Positions 6,958 to 13,544 of a stretch of DNA of 19,228 nucleotides are shown here, piece by piece. This DNA comes from Chloroflexi bacterium UBA6077 (GTDB taxonomy: Bacteria > Chloroflexota > UBA6077): contig DIXP01000016.1 of NCBI GenBank assembly GCA_002436065.1, positions 111,793-131,020 of the forward strand. Reading direction: 5' to 3'. The notes beneath the pieces were generated by a model. That model searched no databases and was not told the DNA's origin. It saw nothing but the letters and a program-made list of their open reading frames with translations. Both the position numbers and the translations under genes were made by a program. Each line of letters begins with the position of its first letter. Position 1 is the first letter of the stretch.

Positions 6958-8328
6958 CTAAGTCTCCAGGGAGTAGTCGCGAAGTCTGACCTCCAGCGAC
7001 GAGACATCAACGCCGAGCATCTTGGCTGCCGTTTCCCGTTTGCCCTCGGATCGGATCATCGCCTGCTCCAGCAGCTGTCTCTCCATGTCGGCCATGATTT
7101 CGTTCAGGGTCTGCTTGGACATCAGCTTCTGGTCCAGGTCCACAAAGCGCTTCTGCCTGGTTGGTGTGAGGTAGAGGTGCTGACTGGTGATGATCCCACC
7201 CTGGGCCATGACCACAGCCCGCTCGATGGTGTTCTCCAGTTCGCGGACGTTGCCCGGCCAGTCCCACTGCTCCAATACCTTCAGCGCCTCCTCGGTGATG
7301 CGGGACGGCGGACTGCTGATGCTGAAGCGATGCTTGTGGAGGAAGTGCTCCACGAGGAGTGGGATGTCCTCCATGCGGTCTCGCAGTGGTGGCATGAAGA
7401 CGGCGATCACGTTGAGGCGGTAGTAGAGGTCCTCTCGGAACCGCCCGGCTGTCACCTCCGCCATCAGGTCCTTGTTCGTGGCGGCAACGACCCTGACGTC
7501 GACCTGGATGGGTGTCGAACCGCCGACCCGCTCGAACTCCTTCTCCTGGAGCACCCGGAGAAGCTTCTTCTGGGTGCCAAAGGACATCTCCCCCACCTCG
7601 TCCAGGAAGATGGTGCCCTTGTGGGCCATCTCGAAGCGACCCTTGCGCTGGACCATCGCCCCGGTGAAGGAGCCCTTTTCGTGTCCGAACAACTCGCTCT
7701 CTAGGAGGGTCTCGGGGAGGGCTGCGCAACTGACCTTAACCATTGGCCCTTGGCGATAGGTCGAGTGCTCGTGGATGGTCTGGGCCACCAACTCCTTGCC
7801 CGTGCCGGTCTCTCCCCAGACCAACACGGTGGCATCGCTCCGCGCGACCCGCCCGATGGTCTTGTACACCTCCTGCATGGCGTTGGTCTTGCCGATGATC
7901 TTCACGGAGGGGTCCGGCCGTTCCAGTTGGCCGCGAAGCTTCTTGACCTCAGCCGAAAGTTCCTGGTATTCGAAAAACCGGCGCAGCGTGAACAGGACGT
8001 CATCCAGCTCGAAGGGCTTGGTGATGAAGTCAAAAGCTCCCAGTTGGATAGCCTGTATGGCCGCGTTCGAGGTGCCGTGGGCCGTCATCAGCAGTGTGGG
8101 CACCTTCAGGTTCTGTTCGCCCAGCTTCTTCATTACCTCGATGCCATCCCACTCGGGCATACGCAGATCCATTATCAGTAGGTCTGGCATGTGCTGAGGG
8201 AGCATTCGAAGCACCTCGCCGCCCGATTTGGCCTCCGAGATGTCGAAACCCTCGCTCTCGAGGAAATTCCGCAGAAGCAAACGGATGGACGGATCGTCGT
8301 CAGCAACAAGTACTTGCTTTCTTGACAT
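6958..8328 (-). CDS. NtrC-type sigma-54-dependent response regulator
   Basis: A 456-residue transcription activator with the standard three domains. The receiver domain (about 1-120) has acidic pocket DDD at 10-12, phosphoacceptor Asp54 (LIMDLRMP), Thr82 and Lys104. The AAA+ domain (about 140-375) has Walker A GETGTGKE at 172-179, the sigma-54-contacting loop as GSFTGA at 219-224 (common form GAFTGA), Walker B FLDEVGEM at 241-248, and GRFREDLYYRLNV. The C-terminal Fis-type helix-turn-helix is at about 412-452 (ETAAKMLGVDVSSLEVRL). The start at 8328 has AAGGAG eight bases upstream; an ATG at 8349 lacks a ribosome site. No partner histidine kinase is in the window. Both a sigma-70-type and a sigma-54-type promoter candidate lie upstream, so positive autoregulation is plausible. 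Confidence 0.97.
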   Translation of the reverse strand: MSRKQVLVADDDPSIRLLLRNFLESEGFDISEAKSGGEVLRMLPQHMPDLLIMDLRMPEWDGIEVMKKLGEQNLKVPTLLMTAHGTSNAAIQAIQLGAFDFITKPFELDDVLFTLRRFFEYQELSAEVKKLRGQLERPDPSVKIIGKTNAMQEVYKTIGRVARSDATVLVWGETGTGKELVAQTIHEHSTYRQGPMVKVSCAALPETLLESELFGHEKGSFTGAMVQRKGRFEMAHKGTIFLDEVGEMSFGTQKKLLRVLQEKEFERVGGSTPIQVDVRVVAATNKDLMAEVTAGRFREDLYYRLNVIAVFMPPLRDRMEDIPLLVEHFLHKHRFSISSPPSRITEEALKVLEQWDWPGNVRELENTIERAVVMAQGGIITSQHLYLTPTRQKRFVDLDQKLMSKQTLNEIMADMERQLLEQAMIRSEGKRETAAKMLGVDVSSLEVRLRDYSLET

Positions 8329-8359
8329 CTCCGTTGCTCCTTCATCCAATAGTGGTCTG

Positions 8360-8389
8360 ATTATAGCCGGCAGTGGACAACCCCATCAA
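8360..8389 (-). promoter_or_regulatory. Candidate sigma-70-type promoter of the sigma-54 activator gene
   Basis: The minus strand has TTGATG (8384-8389), an 18-base spacer and a perfect TATAAT (8360-8365). The start point would be near 8353, about 25 bases before the chosen start codon. It could provide basal expression. Confidence 0.55.
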
Positions 8390-8402
8390 CCAACTGAATG
8401 TC

Positions 8403-8417
8403 GCAATCCCCTTGCCA
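8403..8417 (-). promoter_or_regulatory. Candidate sigma-54 (-24/-12) promoter of the activator gene
   Basis: The minus strand reads TGGCAAG-GGGA-TTGC, with GG and GC separated by 10 bases. Only one base of TGGCACG-N4-TTGC differs (A for C at the sixth position). The predicted start is near 8391, giving a leader of about 63 bases. Together with the upstream dyad it would allow the activator to drive its own gene. Confidence 0.5.
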
Positions 8418-8441
8418 GGCGGAAGTCAAGCGGATCGCTCC

Positions 8442-8460
8442 CCAGTTCCGCGGCAACTGG
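8442..8460. promoter_or_regulatory. Dyad upstream of the activator promoter, candidate activator-binding site
   Basis: CCAGTT-CCGCGGC-AACTGG has perfect six-base arms with a seven-base centre. It begins 25 bases upstream of the sigma-54-like -24 element, roughly -51 to -69 from the predicted start. That is close to, and slightly nearer than, the usual enhancer distance of NtrC-type activators. Confidence 0.3.
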
Positions 8461-8530
8461 CGGTGCATGCAGGAAACCGTCGGCGCTCCCTGTGGTCGAG
8501 AGCCCTAAGCAGAAGACGTCGCGCTGAGAG

Positions 8531-8561
8531 AACAAAACCCGCTGAAGGGCCTGTCTTCAGC
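8531..8561 (-). terminator. Intrinsic terminator of the PBP-uracil glycosylase transcript
   Basis: On the minus strand GCTGAAG pairs with CTTCAGC around a seven-base loop, followed by GGGTTTTGTT. It begins 12 bases after the uracil glycosylase stop codon. It separates that gene from the sigma-54 activator gene, which therefore needs its own promoter. Confidence 0.7.
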
Positions 8562-8572
8562 TCTCTGCAAAG

Positions 8573-9253
8573 CTAGCGTCTGGCTCGCGGGCTGACCACC
8601 TGGGGCTGGCTCTCTTCAGCGGGAGGCTGTGTGTTGCCCATGGTTTTAGGGAGGGATCTGTACTCCTCTGTCACGGAAGAGAAGTCCTGGATGGTCTGGC
8701 TCAGCACCTCGTCGTAGGCATCTCCCTCCAACCGCAGGATATAGGCGGGGTGGAAGGTGGCCATGAGGCGCCGTCCGTACAGCCCGCTGAACCACTGACC
8801 ATGCTCCCGAGTCATGCGGAAACCGCGATGAATCAGCACGTTTGCGGCGAGGTTGCCAAGACAGAGTACGATCATCGGCGAGATAATCTTCAGCTCTCGA
8901 TCCAGCAACTCCTTGTATGCGGCGAGTTCATTGGCTCTCGGAAGGCGATTCTTTACCCTGCCGTTGACTATCTCGGAGGCCCTGCGCTTCAGGACGTTGG
9001 TGATCCAGACTTCATCTCGACTCAGGCTGACGGCAGCCATCACCCGATCGAGAAGTTGTCCGGCTCGACCGACGAAGGGGCGCCCCTCCATCTCCTCTCG
9101 CTCTCCTGGCCCCTCCCCCACGATGGTGAACGGCGAGAGGGGATTCCCCTCACCAAAGACGACCTGGGGGGAGTTCTCTGCCAGGGGACAGTCAAGGCAC
9201 TCCTCGATTTCCCGTTTCAGACGTGCCAACTCCGTCTCTACGTTTTGCACCAT
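8573..9253 (-). CDS. Uracil-DNA glycosylase, family 4-like, with altered Fe-S cysteines
   Basis: A 226-residue enzyme expected to cut uracil from DNA as the first step of base excision repair. Motif 1 is GEGPGEREEMEGRPFVGRAG at about 46-65, and the second catalytic motif is TFHPAYIL at about 166-173, both typical of family 4 (UdgA). The N-terminal CxxC (Cys19, Cys22) is kept. The two later 4Fe-4S ligands expected after ITNV-K and in the following helix are not: the positions read KRRAS (Arg90) and LAAYKEL (Tyr113). The only other cysteine is Cys131. The C-terminal 30 residues are a polar tail. A GAGG ribosome site lies nine bases before the ATG. It follows the PBP gene by 67 bases and probably shares its transcript. 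Confidence 0.92.
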   Translation of the reverse strand: MVQNVETELARLKREIEECLDCPLAENSPQVVFGEGNPLSPFTIVGEGPGEREEMEGRPFVGRAGQLLDRVMAAVSLSRDEVWITNVLKRRASEIVNGRVKNRLPRANELAAYKELLDRELKIISPMIVLCLGNLAANVLIHRGFRMTREHGQWFSGLYGRRLMATFHPAYILRLEGDAYDEVLSQTIQDFSSVTEEYRSLPKTMGNTQPPAEESQPQVVSPRARR

Positions 9254-9272
9254 TGATCAGAACCTCATGTGG

Positions 9273-9316
9273 GCAGCGTGTGGGTGTGGGATTCATACCC
9301 TACGCCCACCCGCTGC
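9273..9316 (-). other. Imperfect hairpin between the PBP and uracil glycosylase genes
   Basis: Twelve-base arms (9273-9284 and 9305-9316) pair with one mismatch around a 20-base loop. The structure starts four bases after the PBP stop codon and has no T-run, so partial termination or 3'-end protection is more likely than a full stop. Function is inferred. Confidence 0.4.
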
Positions 9317-9320
9317 TCAT

Positions 9321-11750
9321 CTACTGGCCCGCCCGCCCTGGGGTGGCGGGGGCGGGTGGAGACGTTGCCGGCTGAGCCGGCGTCGGTGTGCGAGCCGCTG
9401 CTTCGTTGGGTGGTTGCGGCGTCGCCGCCGGCGCCGCTCCCGTTGACGGAGACGGCGTTGATCCCGCTGCCGGAGACGGCATTGATCCGGCGGGCACGGG
9501 CGCGGATGGTGGTGTAGGGAAGGGTGTCGGGGTCGGCTCCCCTGGCGCCAGGGTCGGTGTGGGCACCAGCGGTGCGCCCGACTCGGACACGGTTCTGCCT
9601 ACCGGTGTACCCCTGGGTTCAGGGGTGGGGAGGCCGGCGATGAAGGCAGTCTTGACGTAATCATAACCTTCAGGGTAGACCTCGATCAACTCGCGCTGGC
9701 ACTCCTCGGTAGGTGCGCGCCCCGTCTCCTTGCAGAGCCGGAATTCCTTGAGACCCGGCGGTAGGGTGAAGTCAACTATGGGCGCACCCGCGTGGACGTC
9801 TTCCATATACTGGTGCCAGATCCGGCCAGCGCCCATGGAGCCCAGGACCTCCTTCATGGGAGTGTTGTCGGTGTTGCCCACCCACACCCCCGTGGCCAGG
9901 TTGGGGGTGTAGCCTATCGTCCAGGAGTCGCGGTAGCTGTCGGTCGATCCGGTCTTGGCGGCAGCGGGCCGGCTCAGCTTCAGAGTGCTGTTTGGCCCTT
10001 GCAGGGGCTCCCGCGCCGTGTTATCCGACAGGATACTGGTCACCATATAGGCCTGCACGGCTCCGACCGCCTGGCGGCCCTCGGGAGGCTCGTACTGGAA
10101 GATGACGCGACCCTCCGCGTCCTCGATCCTAAGGATCGCTACCGGCGGGTGGTATACACCGTTGTTGGCCAGGGCGGCGTAGGCACCCGCCATGTCCAGC
10201 GGCCGCGCCTCTCCGGCGCCGAGGCCCAAACTCAGGCCGTACACCTTGGGGTTCTCGTAATGGATGCCCAGGCTCTCGGCCGTCTTGACGAACTCATCTA
10301 TTCCGGAGAACATCAGTGCCTTCACGGCCGGGATGTTCTCGGAGTTGGAGAGGGCGTGGCGGACGGTCTCCTGGCCGTTGAACTGCCCGTCGAAGTCGCT
10401 TGGCATGTAGGCGGGGAGGCCGGGGGCGTTGGGGAAAGCGGTCCTGTCATCAGTGACGATGGTGGCCGGCGCCCAGCCGTTAGAGAAGGCGGTCACGTAG
10501 ACGATGGGCTTGATGGTGGAGCCTGGCTGACGTCGGGCGAGGGTGACGTTGACCTGCCCATCGATGCTCTTGTCGTAGTAGTCCTTGCTTCCGACCATGG
10601 CGAGGATCTCGCCGGTCTTGGGATCTACGGAGACCAGGGCGGCGTTGTTGGCATTCTGGGTCCTCAGGTACTGTAGCTGGTCGCGGATGGCGTTCTCCGC
10701 GATCCGGTTCCAGTCCAGGTTCAGGGTCGTGGTGACCTTGAGGCCACCTCTGTAGACGAGGTTGGGCCCGTAGGTGTCCTCCAGCAGTTGGCGCACGTAC
10801 ATGGAGAAGTGAGGAGCCTCGATCCTTACGTCCTGCTGGTCCCGGAAGTTCAAGGTCTGAGCCTTGGCCTGGTCGGCCTCGGCGGCAGTGATGTAACCTT
10901 GATTCACCATGCGGTCCAGAACGTGACTCTGGCGCTCCTTGGCGTCCTCCGGATTGACCAGAGGGTCGTATTGGCTGGGGGCCTGAGGCAGGCCGGCCAG
11001 CATGGCTGCCTCGGCGAGGGTCAGTTCATCCGCGTGCCTGCCGAAAAAGGTCTGCGCGGCGGCCTCTATGCCGTAGGACAGATGGCCGTAATAGATCTCA
11101 TTGAGGTACATCTCCAGGATCTGGTCCTTGGGATACTCGTCTGAGATGCGGTAGGCGAGGATCATCTCCCGGAGTTTGCGCGCGTAGGTTTGGTCGGTCC
11201 GCTCGTCTTCGTGCAGAAGAACGTTCTTGGCCAATTGCTGGGTGATGGTGCTGGCGCCGGAGACGATCGAACCGGCGCTCAGATTCTGCCAGACGGCCCT
11301 GACGATGCCCTTGGGGTCGAAGCCAATGTTGGAGTAGAACTCCTGATCTTCCGTGGCGATGGTAGCGTTGATCAGATGCGGCGGCAGGTCACCCAGGTAT
11401 ATGGGAGTGCGCTTCCCGCCGTTCTTATCGTAGATCTCGTAGAGCAACTTGCCGTTGCGGTCGAGGATCTGTGTGGTCTTGAAGGAGAGGCGGTTTGAGA
11501 GACCATCCAGGGAGGGGAGTTCTGCTGTGTACTCAGCGTAGACGGAGTAGACGGCTCCGAACACTACCATGATTACGACAAGTGTGATGGCGATCAGAGC
11601 CTGTAGGAAGAGACGCAGTCCGGTTTGCCCTTGCGGCCTGCGGGCCCGCCTCTCGGCCCTAGTGCGAGCGAGATATCGAGAAGTTGCCCCCGGTTCTGTA
11701 CGGAGGCTCTGGTGGTCACGATTTCGGCGCTGTGGATAGTTGTTGGCCAT
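9321..11750 (-). CDS. Class A penicillin-binding protein (transglycosylase/transpeptidase)
   Basis: A bifunctional cell-wall polymerase of 809 residues. After a basic cytoplasmic tail of about 45 residues comes one membrane anchor (about 46-72). The GT51 glycosyltransferase domain has the catalytic Glu in ATEDQEFYS at about 132-140, GASTITQQLAKN at 165-176, and EMYLNEIYYG. The transpeptidase domain has SxxK as STIK (Ser411, Lys414), SxN as SEN (Ser470, Asn472) and KTGS at 599-602. The last 90 or so residues are a low-complexity Pro/Thr/Ala/Ser tail outside the membrane, possibly spanning the wall. The ribosome site is weak (AGG about eight bases from the ATG). The GlsB-like gene lies 78 bases upstream and the uracil glycosylase gene downstream. 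A sigma-54-like promoter lies 40-55 bases before the start. Confidence 0.97.
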   Translation of the reverse strand: MANNYPQRRNRDHQSLRTEPGATSRYLARTRAERRARRPQGQTGLRLFLQALIAITLVVIMVVFGAVYSVYAEYTAELPSLDGLSNRLSFKTTQILDRNGKLLYEIYDKNGGKRTPIYLGDLPPHLINATIATEDQEFYSNIGFDPKGIVRAVWQNLSAGSIVSGASTITQQLAKNVLLHEDERTDQTYARKLREMILAYRISDEYPKDQILEMYLNEIYYGHLSYGIEAAAQTFFGRHADELTLAEAAMLAGLPQAPSQYDPLVNPEDAKERQSHVLDRMVNQGYITAAEADQAKAQTLNFRDQQDVRIEAPHFSMYVRQLLEDTYGPNLVYRGGLKVTTTLNLDWNRIAENAIRDQLQYLRTQNANNAALVSVDPKTGEILAMVGSKDYYDKSIDGQVNVTLARRQPGSTIKPIVYVTAFSNGWAPATIVTDDRTAFPNAPGLPAYMPSDFDGQFNGQETVRHALSNSENIPAVKALMFSGIDEFVKTAESLGIHYENPKVYGLSLGLGAGEARPLDMAGAYAALANNGVYHPPVAILRIEDAEGRVIFQYEPPEGRQAVGAVQAYMVTSILSDNTAREPLQGPNSTLKLSRPAAAKTGSTDSYRDSWTIGYTPNLATGVWVGNTDNTPMKEVLGSMGAGRIWHQYMEDVHAGAPIVDFTLPPGLKEFRLCKETGRAPTEECQRELIEVYPEGYDYVKTAFIAGLPTPEPRGTPVGRTVSESGAPLVPTPTLAPGEPTPTPFPTPPSAPVPAGSMPSPAAGSTPSPSTGAAPAATPQPPNEAAARTPTPAQPATSPPAPATPGRAGQ

Positions 11751-11789
11751 ATCTACCTGGACTCGATAAAGGTAAGCGTATAGAGTCGC

Positions 11790-11805
11790 TGCACAGGACG
11801 TGCCA
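11790..11805 (-). promoter_or_regulatory. Candidate sigma-54 (-24/-12) promoter of the PBP gene
   Basis: The minus strand reads TGGCACG-TCCT-GTGCA. The whole -24 element is consensus, GG and GC are 10 bases apart, and only one base differs from TTGCA. The predicted start is near 11779, about 29 bases before the ATG. The best match of the four in this block. Confidence 0.55.
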
Positions 11806-11828
11806 GAGCTAGAAGATAGATAAGGGCG

Positions 11829-12083
11829 CTATATCGATGAGCGGTCACGGGTGAGCCCCCTTGAGAGAGCGATGAAGCCTACCCCTCCCACCAGAGCGGC
11901 AACAAGACTCGTGATACTGAAGTCAACCGGGGAAGCCCCAAACAGGGCGATGGCAAGCCACCCGCCGATCACGGCGCCCACGGTTGCCACGATGACATCC
12001 TCCAGGACGCCGTATCTGCCGACGACGAGCCCGGCGACGGAACCCACTACCAGGCCAGCTAGGGTCCAAGACAAGATGCTCAT
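11829..12083 (-). CDS. Small GlsB/YeaQ/YmgE-family membrane protein
   Basis: An 84-residue, almost wholly hydrophobic protein of the 'transglycosylase-associated' family, a name that reflects association and not a known activity. It opens MSILSWTLAGLVVGSVAGLVVG, has the Gly-rich middle VGAVIGGWLAIALFG at about 35-49, and ends with a third helix near VAALVGGVGFIAL, giving three membrane segments with Gly zippers as in the family. The start at 12083 fits the family start; an upstream ATG at 12137 would add 18 residues without a ribosome site. Even the chosen start has only a weak GAG. In other bacteria these proteins are linked to envelope or acid stress. It is upstream of and parallel to the PBP gene. 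Confidence 0.8.
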   Translation of the reverse strand: MSILSWTLAGLVVGSVAGLVVGRYGVLEDVIVATVGAVIGGWLAIALFGASPVDFSITSLVAALVGGVGFIALSRGLTRDRSSI

Positions 12084-12101
12084 GTGACTCGACAGAGAGA
12101 A

Positions 12102-12117
12102 GGCAAAGGTCGTGCCT
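12102..12117 (-). promoter_or_regulatory. Candidate sigma-54 (-24/-12) promoter of the GlsB-like gene
   Basis: The minus strand reads AGGCACG-ACCT-TTGCC, with GGCACG and TTGC intact and GG and GC 10 bases apart; the two outer bases differ from consensus. The predicted start near 12091 would leave a leader of only about eight bases, which is unusually short and a point against it. It abuts and shares one base with the extended -10 promoter on the other strand. Confidence 0.45.
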
Positions 12118-12125
12118 GGTATAAT
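12117..12125 (+). promoter_or_regulatory. Extended -10 promoter of the threonine aldolase gene
   Basis: TGGTATAAT is a perfect extended -10 element (TGn-TATAAT). There is no recognisable -35 box at 17 bases, which extended -10 promoters tolerate. The start would be near 12132, giving a leader of about 115-125 bases that contains the large inverted repeat at 12174-12215. Confidence 0.5.
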
Positions 12126-12173
12126 CTCCGGGACCATTCCCCATTAGAAACCCCAACAGGATTCGCAGCTGTC

Positions 12174-12215
12174 GCGGATTGACGCCGATGGATCGTTTGG
12201 ATCGGCGTGATCCGC
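12174..12215. repeat. Long imperfect dyad in the GlsB-like/threonine aldolase intergenic region
   Basis: GCGGAT-TG-ACGCCGAT pairs with ATCGGCGT-G-ATCCGC, 14 matched pairs with one small internal offset, around an 11-base loop. It has two readings. It may be a leader hairpin in the rightward threonine aldolase mRNA. Or it may be a DNA-level activator site about 57-98 bases upstream of the -24 element of the leftward GlsB-like gene, the usual place for an NtrC-type enhancer. Confidence 0.5.
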
Positions 12216-12246
12216 AGATGGGTGCTGTTGGGCTCAGTTAGGAGAC

Positions 12247-13296
12247 ATGCTGAAAATGGCTGGAATCATCGATCTTCGTAGCGACACCGTAACCCATCCT
12301 ACCCCCAAGATGCGGGAGGTGATGAGCCGCGCAGAGGTGGGGGACGACGTGTATGGGGAGGACCCGACGGTCAACCGGCTGCAGGAGTTGGCGGCGGAGA
12401 TGCTTGGCAAGGAGGCGGCGCTGTTCACCGCCAGCGGCACCATGAGTAATCTGGTGGGGGTCCTGACCCATTGTGGCCGTGGTGACGAGATGATCGTTGG
12501 AGACCAGGCTCACGTCTTCGTCTATGAGGTGGGTGGCTCCTCTGCACTGGGTGGGGTGCATGTCAGGACGGTCCCGAACCGGGACGGTTTCCCAGATCCC
12601 GTGGAGGTGGAGAAGGCGATCCGGGGGCAGAACGTGCACTTTCCCCGAACCCGGCTCGTGTGCTTGGAGAACACTCACAATCGCTGTGGAGGAGTCGTGC
12701 TGACTCCGGAGCAAACCGAGGCAATAGCGGCCGTGACACACCGCAAGGGACTTCGCCTTCACATGGACGGGGCGAGGCTGTTCAACTCGGCGGTGGCGCA
12801 GGGGATGCCAGCCCGTCGGTTGGTGGAGCAGTGTGACTCCGTCAACGTGTGCCTCAGCAAGGGGCTGTGTGCCCCCGTCGGCTCGCTGCTGTTGGGCACC
12901 AAGGAGTACATCGAGGAGGCCCGTCGCTGGAGGAAGATGGTGGGAGGCGGGATGCGACAGGCCGGCATTCTGGCTGCGGCGGGGATCGTGGCGTTGACGG
13001 AGATGGTGGACCGTCTTGCTGAGGACCACACGAATGCCCGGACTATGGCGGAAGGCGTTGCCCAGATCCCCGGACTGCGGGTGGACCTGAGCAGCGTGCA
13101 GACCAACATCGTGATGGTGGACATCGAGCGCGCGGGGATGGACGGGGGGGTCTTCACTGCCCGGATGAAGGAGTCTGGAGTCCTGGTCTCCTATACCGGC
13201 GATGGGAACAGGGTTAGGCTGGTGACTCATTGGGGCATCGAGCGAGGGGACGCGGAGAGGGCGGTCCTCGCCGCCAGGCGGGTGATGAGCGCGTAG
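12247..13296 (+). CDS. ltaE: Low-specificity L-threonine aldolase
   Basis: A cytoplasmic PLP enzyme that splits L-threonine or L-allo-threonine into glycine and acetaldehyde, about 349 residues, a normal length. Family marks: IDLRSDTVTHPTPKM at the N-terminus, GDDVYGEDPTVNRLQ at about 32-46, FTASGTMSNL at 60-69, LENTHNRCGGVV at 140-151, the PLP-phosphate/base region LHMDGARLFN at 171-180, and the Schiff-base Lys205 in LSKGLCAPVGS. Two starts are possible. The ATG at 12247 is only two bases from GGAG, while the ATG at 12256 (MAGIIDLR) is 11 bases away and fits the family start better. Transcribed alone, divergent from the GlsB-like gene. Confidence 0.95.
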   Translation: MLKMAGIIDLRSDTVTHPTPKMREVMSRAEVGDDVYGEDPTVNRLQELAAEMLGKEAALFTASGTMSNLVGVLTHCGRGDEMIVGDQAHVFVYEVGGSSALGGVHVRTVPNRDGFPDPVEVEKAIRGQNVHFPRTRLVCLENTHNRCGGVVLTPEQTEAIAAVTHRKGLRLHMDGARLFNSAVAQGMPARRLVEQCDSVNVCLSKGLCAPVGSLLLGTKEYIEEARRWRKMVGGGMRQAGILAAAGIVALTEMVDRLAEDHTNARTMAEGVAQIPGLRVDLSSVQTNIVMVDIERAGMDGGVFTARMKESGVLVSYTGDGNRVRLVTHWGIERGDAERAVLAARRVMSA

Positions 13297-13321
13297 CGCT
13301 TCGCCAAAGTGTTGTCGGCAT

Positions 13322-13454
13322 GTAGTGCAGGGCCCTGTGCCCTGCCGTCCAGTTGCCCCGCCTTGCGTCGTTGCCCACGGGTCCGGGTGTGGGTAGCGCA
13401 GGTGGTTGTGTGCGTGTACGCCACCGGGTGGCAGGGCACAGGTCCCTGCACTAC
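13322..13454. repeat. MITE-like intergenic repeat, copy B (133 bp)
   Basis: The two 25-base ends (13322-13346 and 13430-13454) are inverted copies with a single mismatch. They start GTAGTGCAGGG and end CCCTGCACTAC. Each end folds on itself; the left is GCAGGGC/GCCCTGC with loop CCTGT, and the right has the same layout with one mismatch. The design (GTAG end, about 7-8 bp stem, 5-base loop, roughly 65-85 base centre) matches copy A at 5040-5154. The interior has no open frame of note. It starts 25 bases after the threonine aldolase stop. Confidence 0.7.
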
Positions 13455-13466
13455 GGACCGGGAACG

Positions 13467-13481
13467 GGCGGCTTTGCCGCC
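13467..13481 (+). terminator. Short GC hairpin downstream of threonine aldolase
   Basis: GGCGGC-TTT-GCCGCC is a perfect 6-bp stem with a 3-base loop. It is followed by mixed sequence, not a T-run. It could contribute to ending the rightward transcript. Confidence 0.3.
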
Positions 13482-13493
13482 TATCACAAATCG

Positions 13494-13537
13494 AGTGCTG
13501 AGTGCTGAGTTGATACTCCTACTCGGCACTCGGCACT
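13494..13537. repeat. 17-bp stem built from tandem GTGCTGA units between convergent genes
   Basis: The left arm contains the unit AGTGCTG twice, and the right arm the unit CTCGGCA twice in inverse. The arms (13494-13510 and 13521-13537) pair along 17 positions around a 10-base loop. Their two differences become G-U pairs in the rightward RNA. It ends eight bases before the thiY stop codon and probably serves as terminator or REP-like boundary between ltaE and thiY. Confidence 0.6.
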
Positions 13538-13544
13538 TTCAACT

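Noticed and set aside
7007..7729. 240-residue leftward frame within the activator gene
   Set aside because: It is a frame-shifted shadow of the AAA+ domain, rich in Arg/Gly/His, and the true frame is fully open with all motifs.
9321..9600. Frameshift or degraded end in the PBP gene
   Set aside because: The C-terminus is low-complexity but one open frame runs to a single stop, and Pro/Thr/Ser tails are normal in class A PBPs.
12238..13230. 330-residue leftward open frame
   Set aside because: It is antisense to threonine aldolase, rich in His/Pro/Arg/Gln, and has no ribosome site or recognisable domain.
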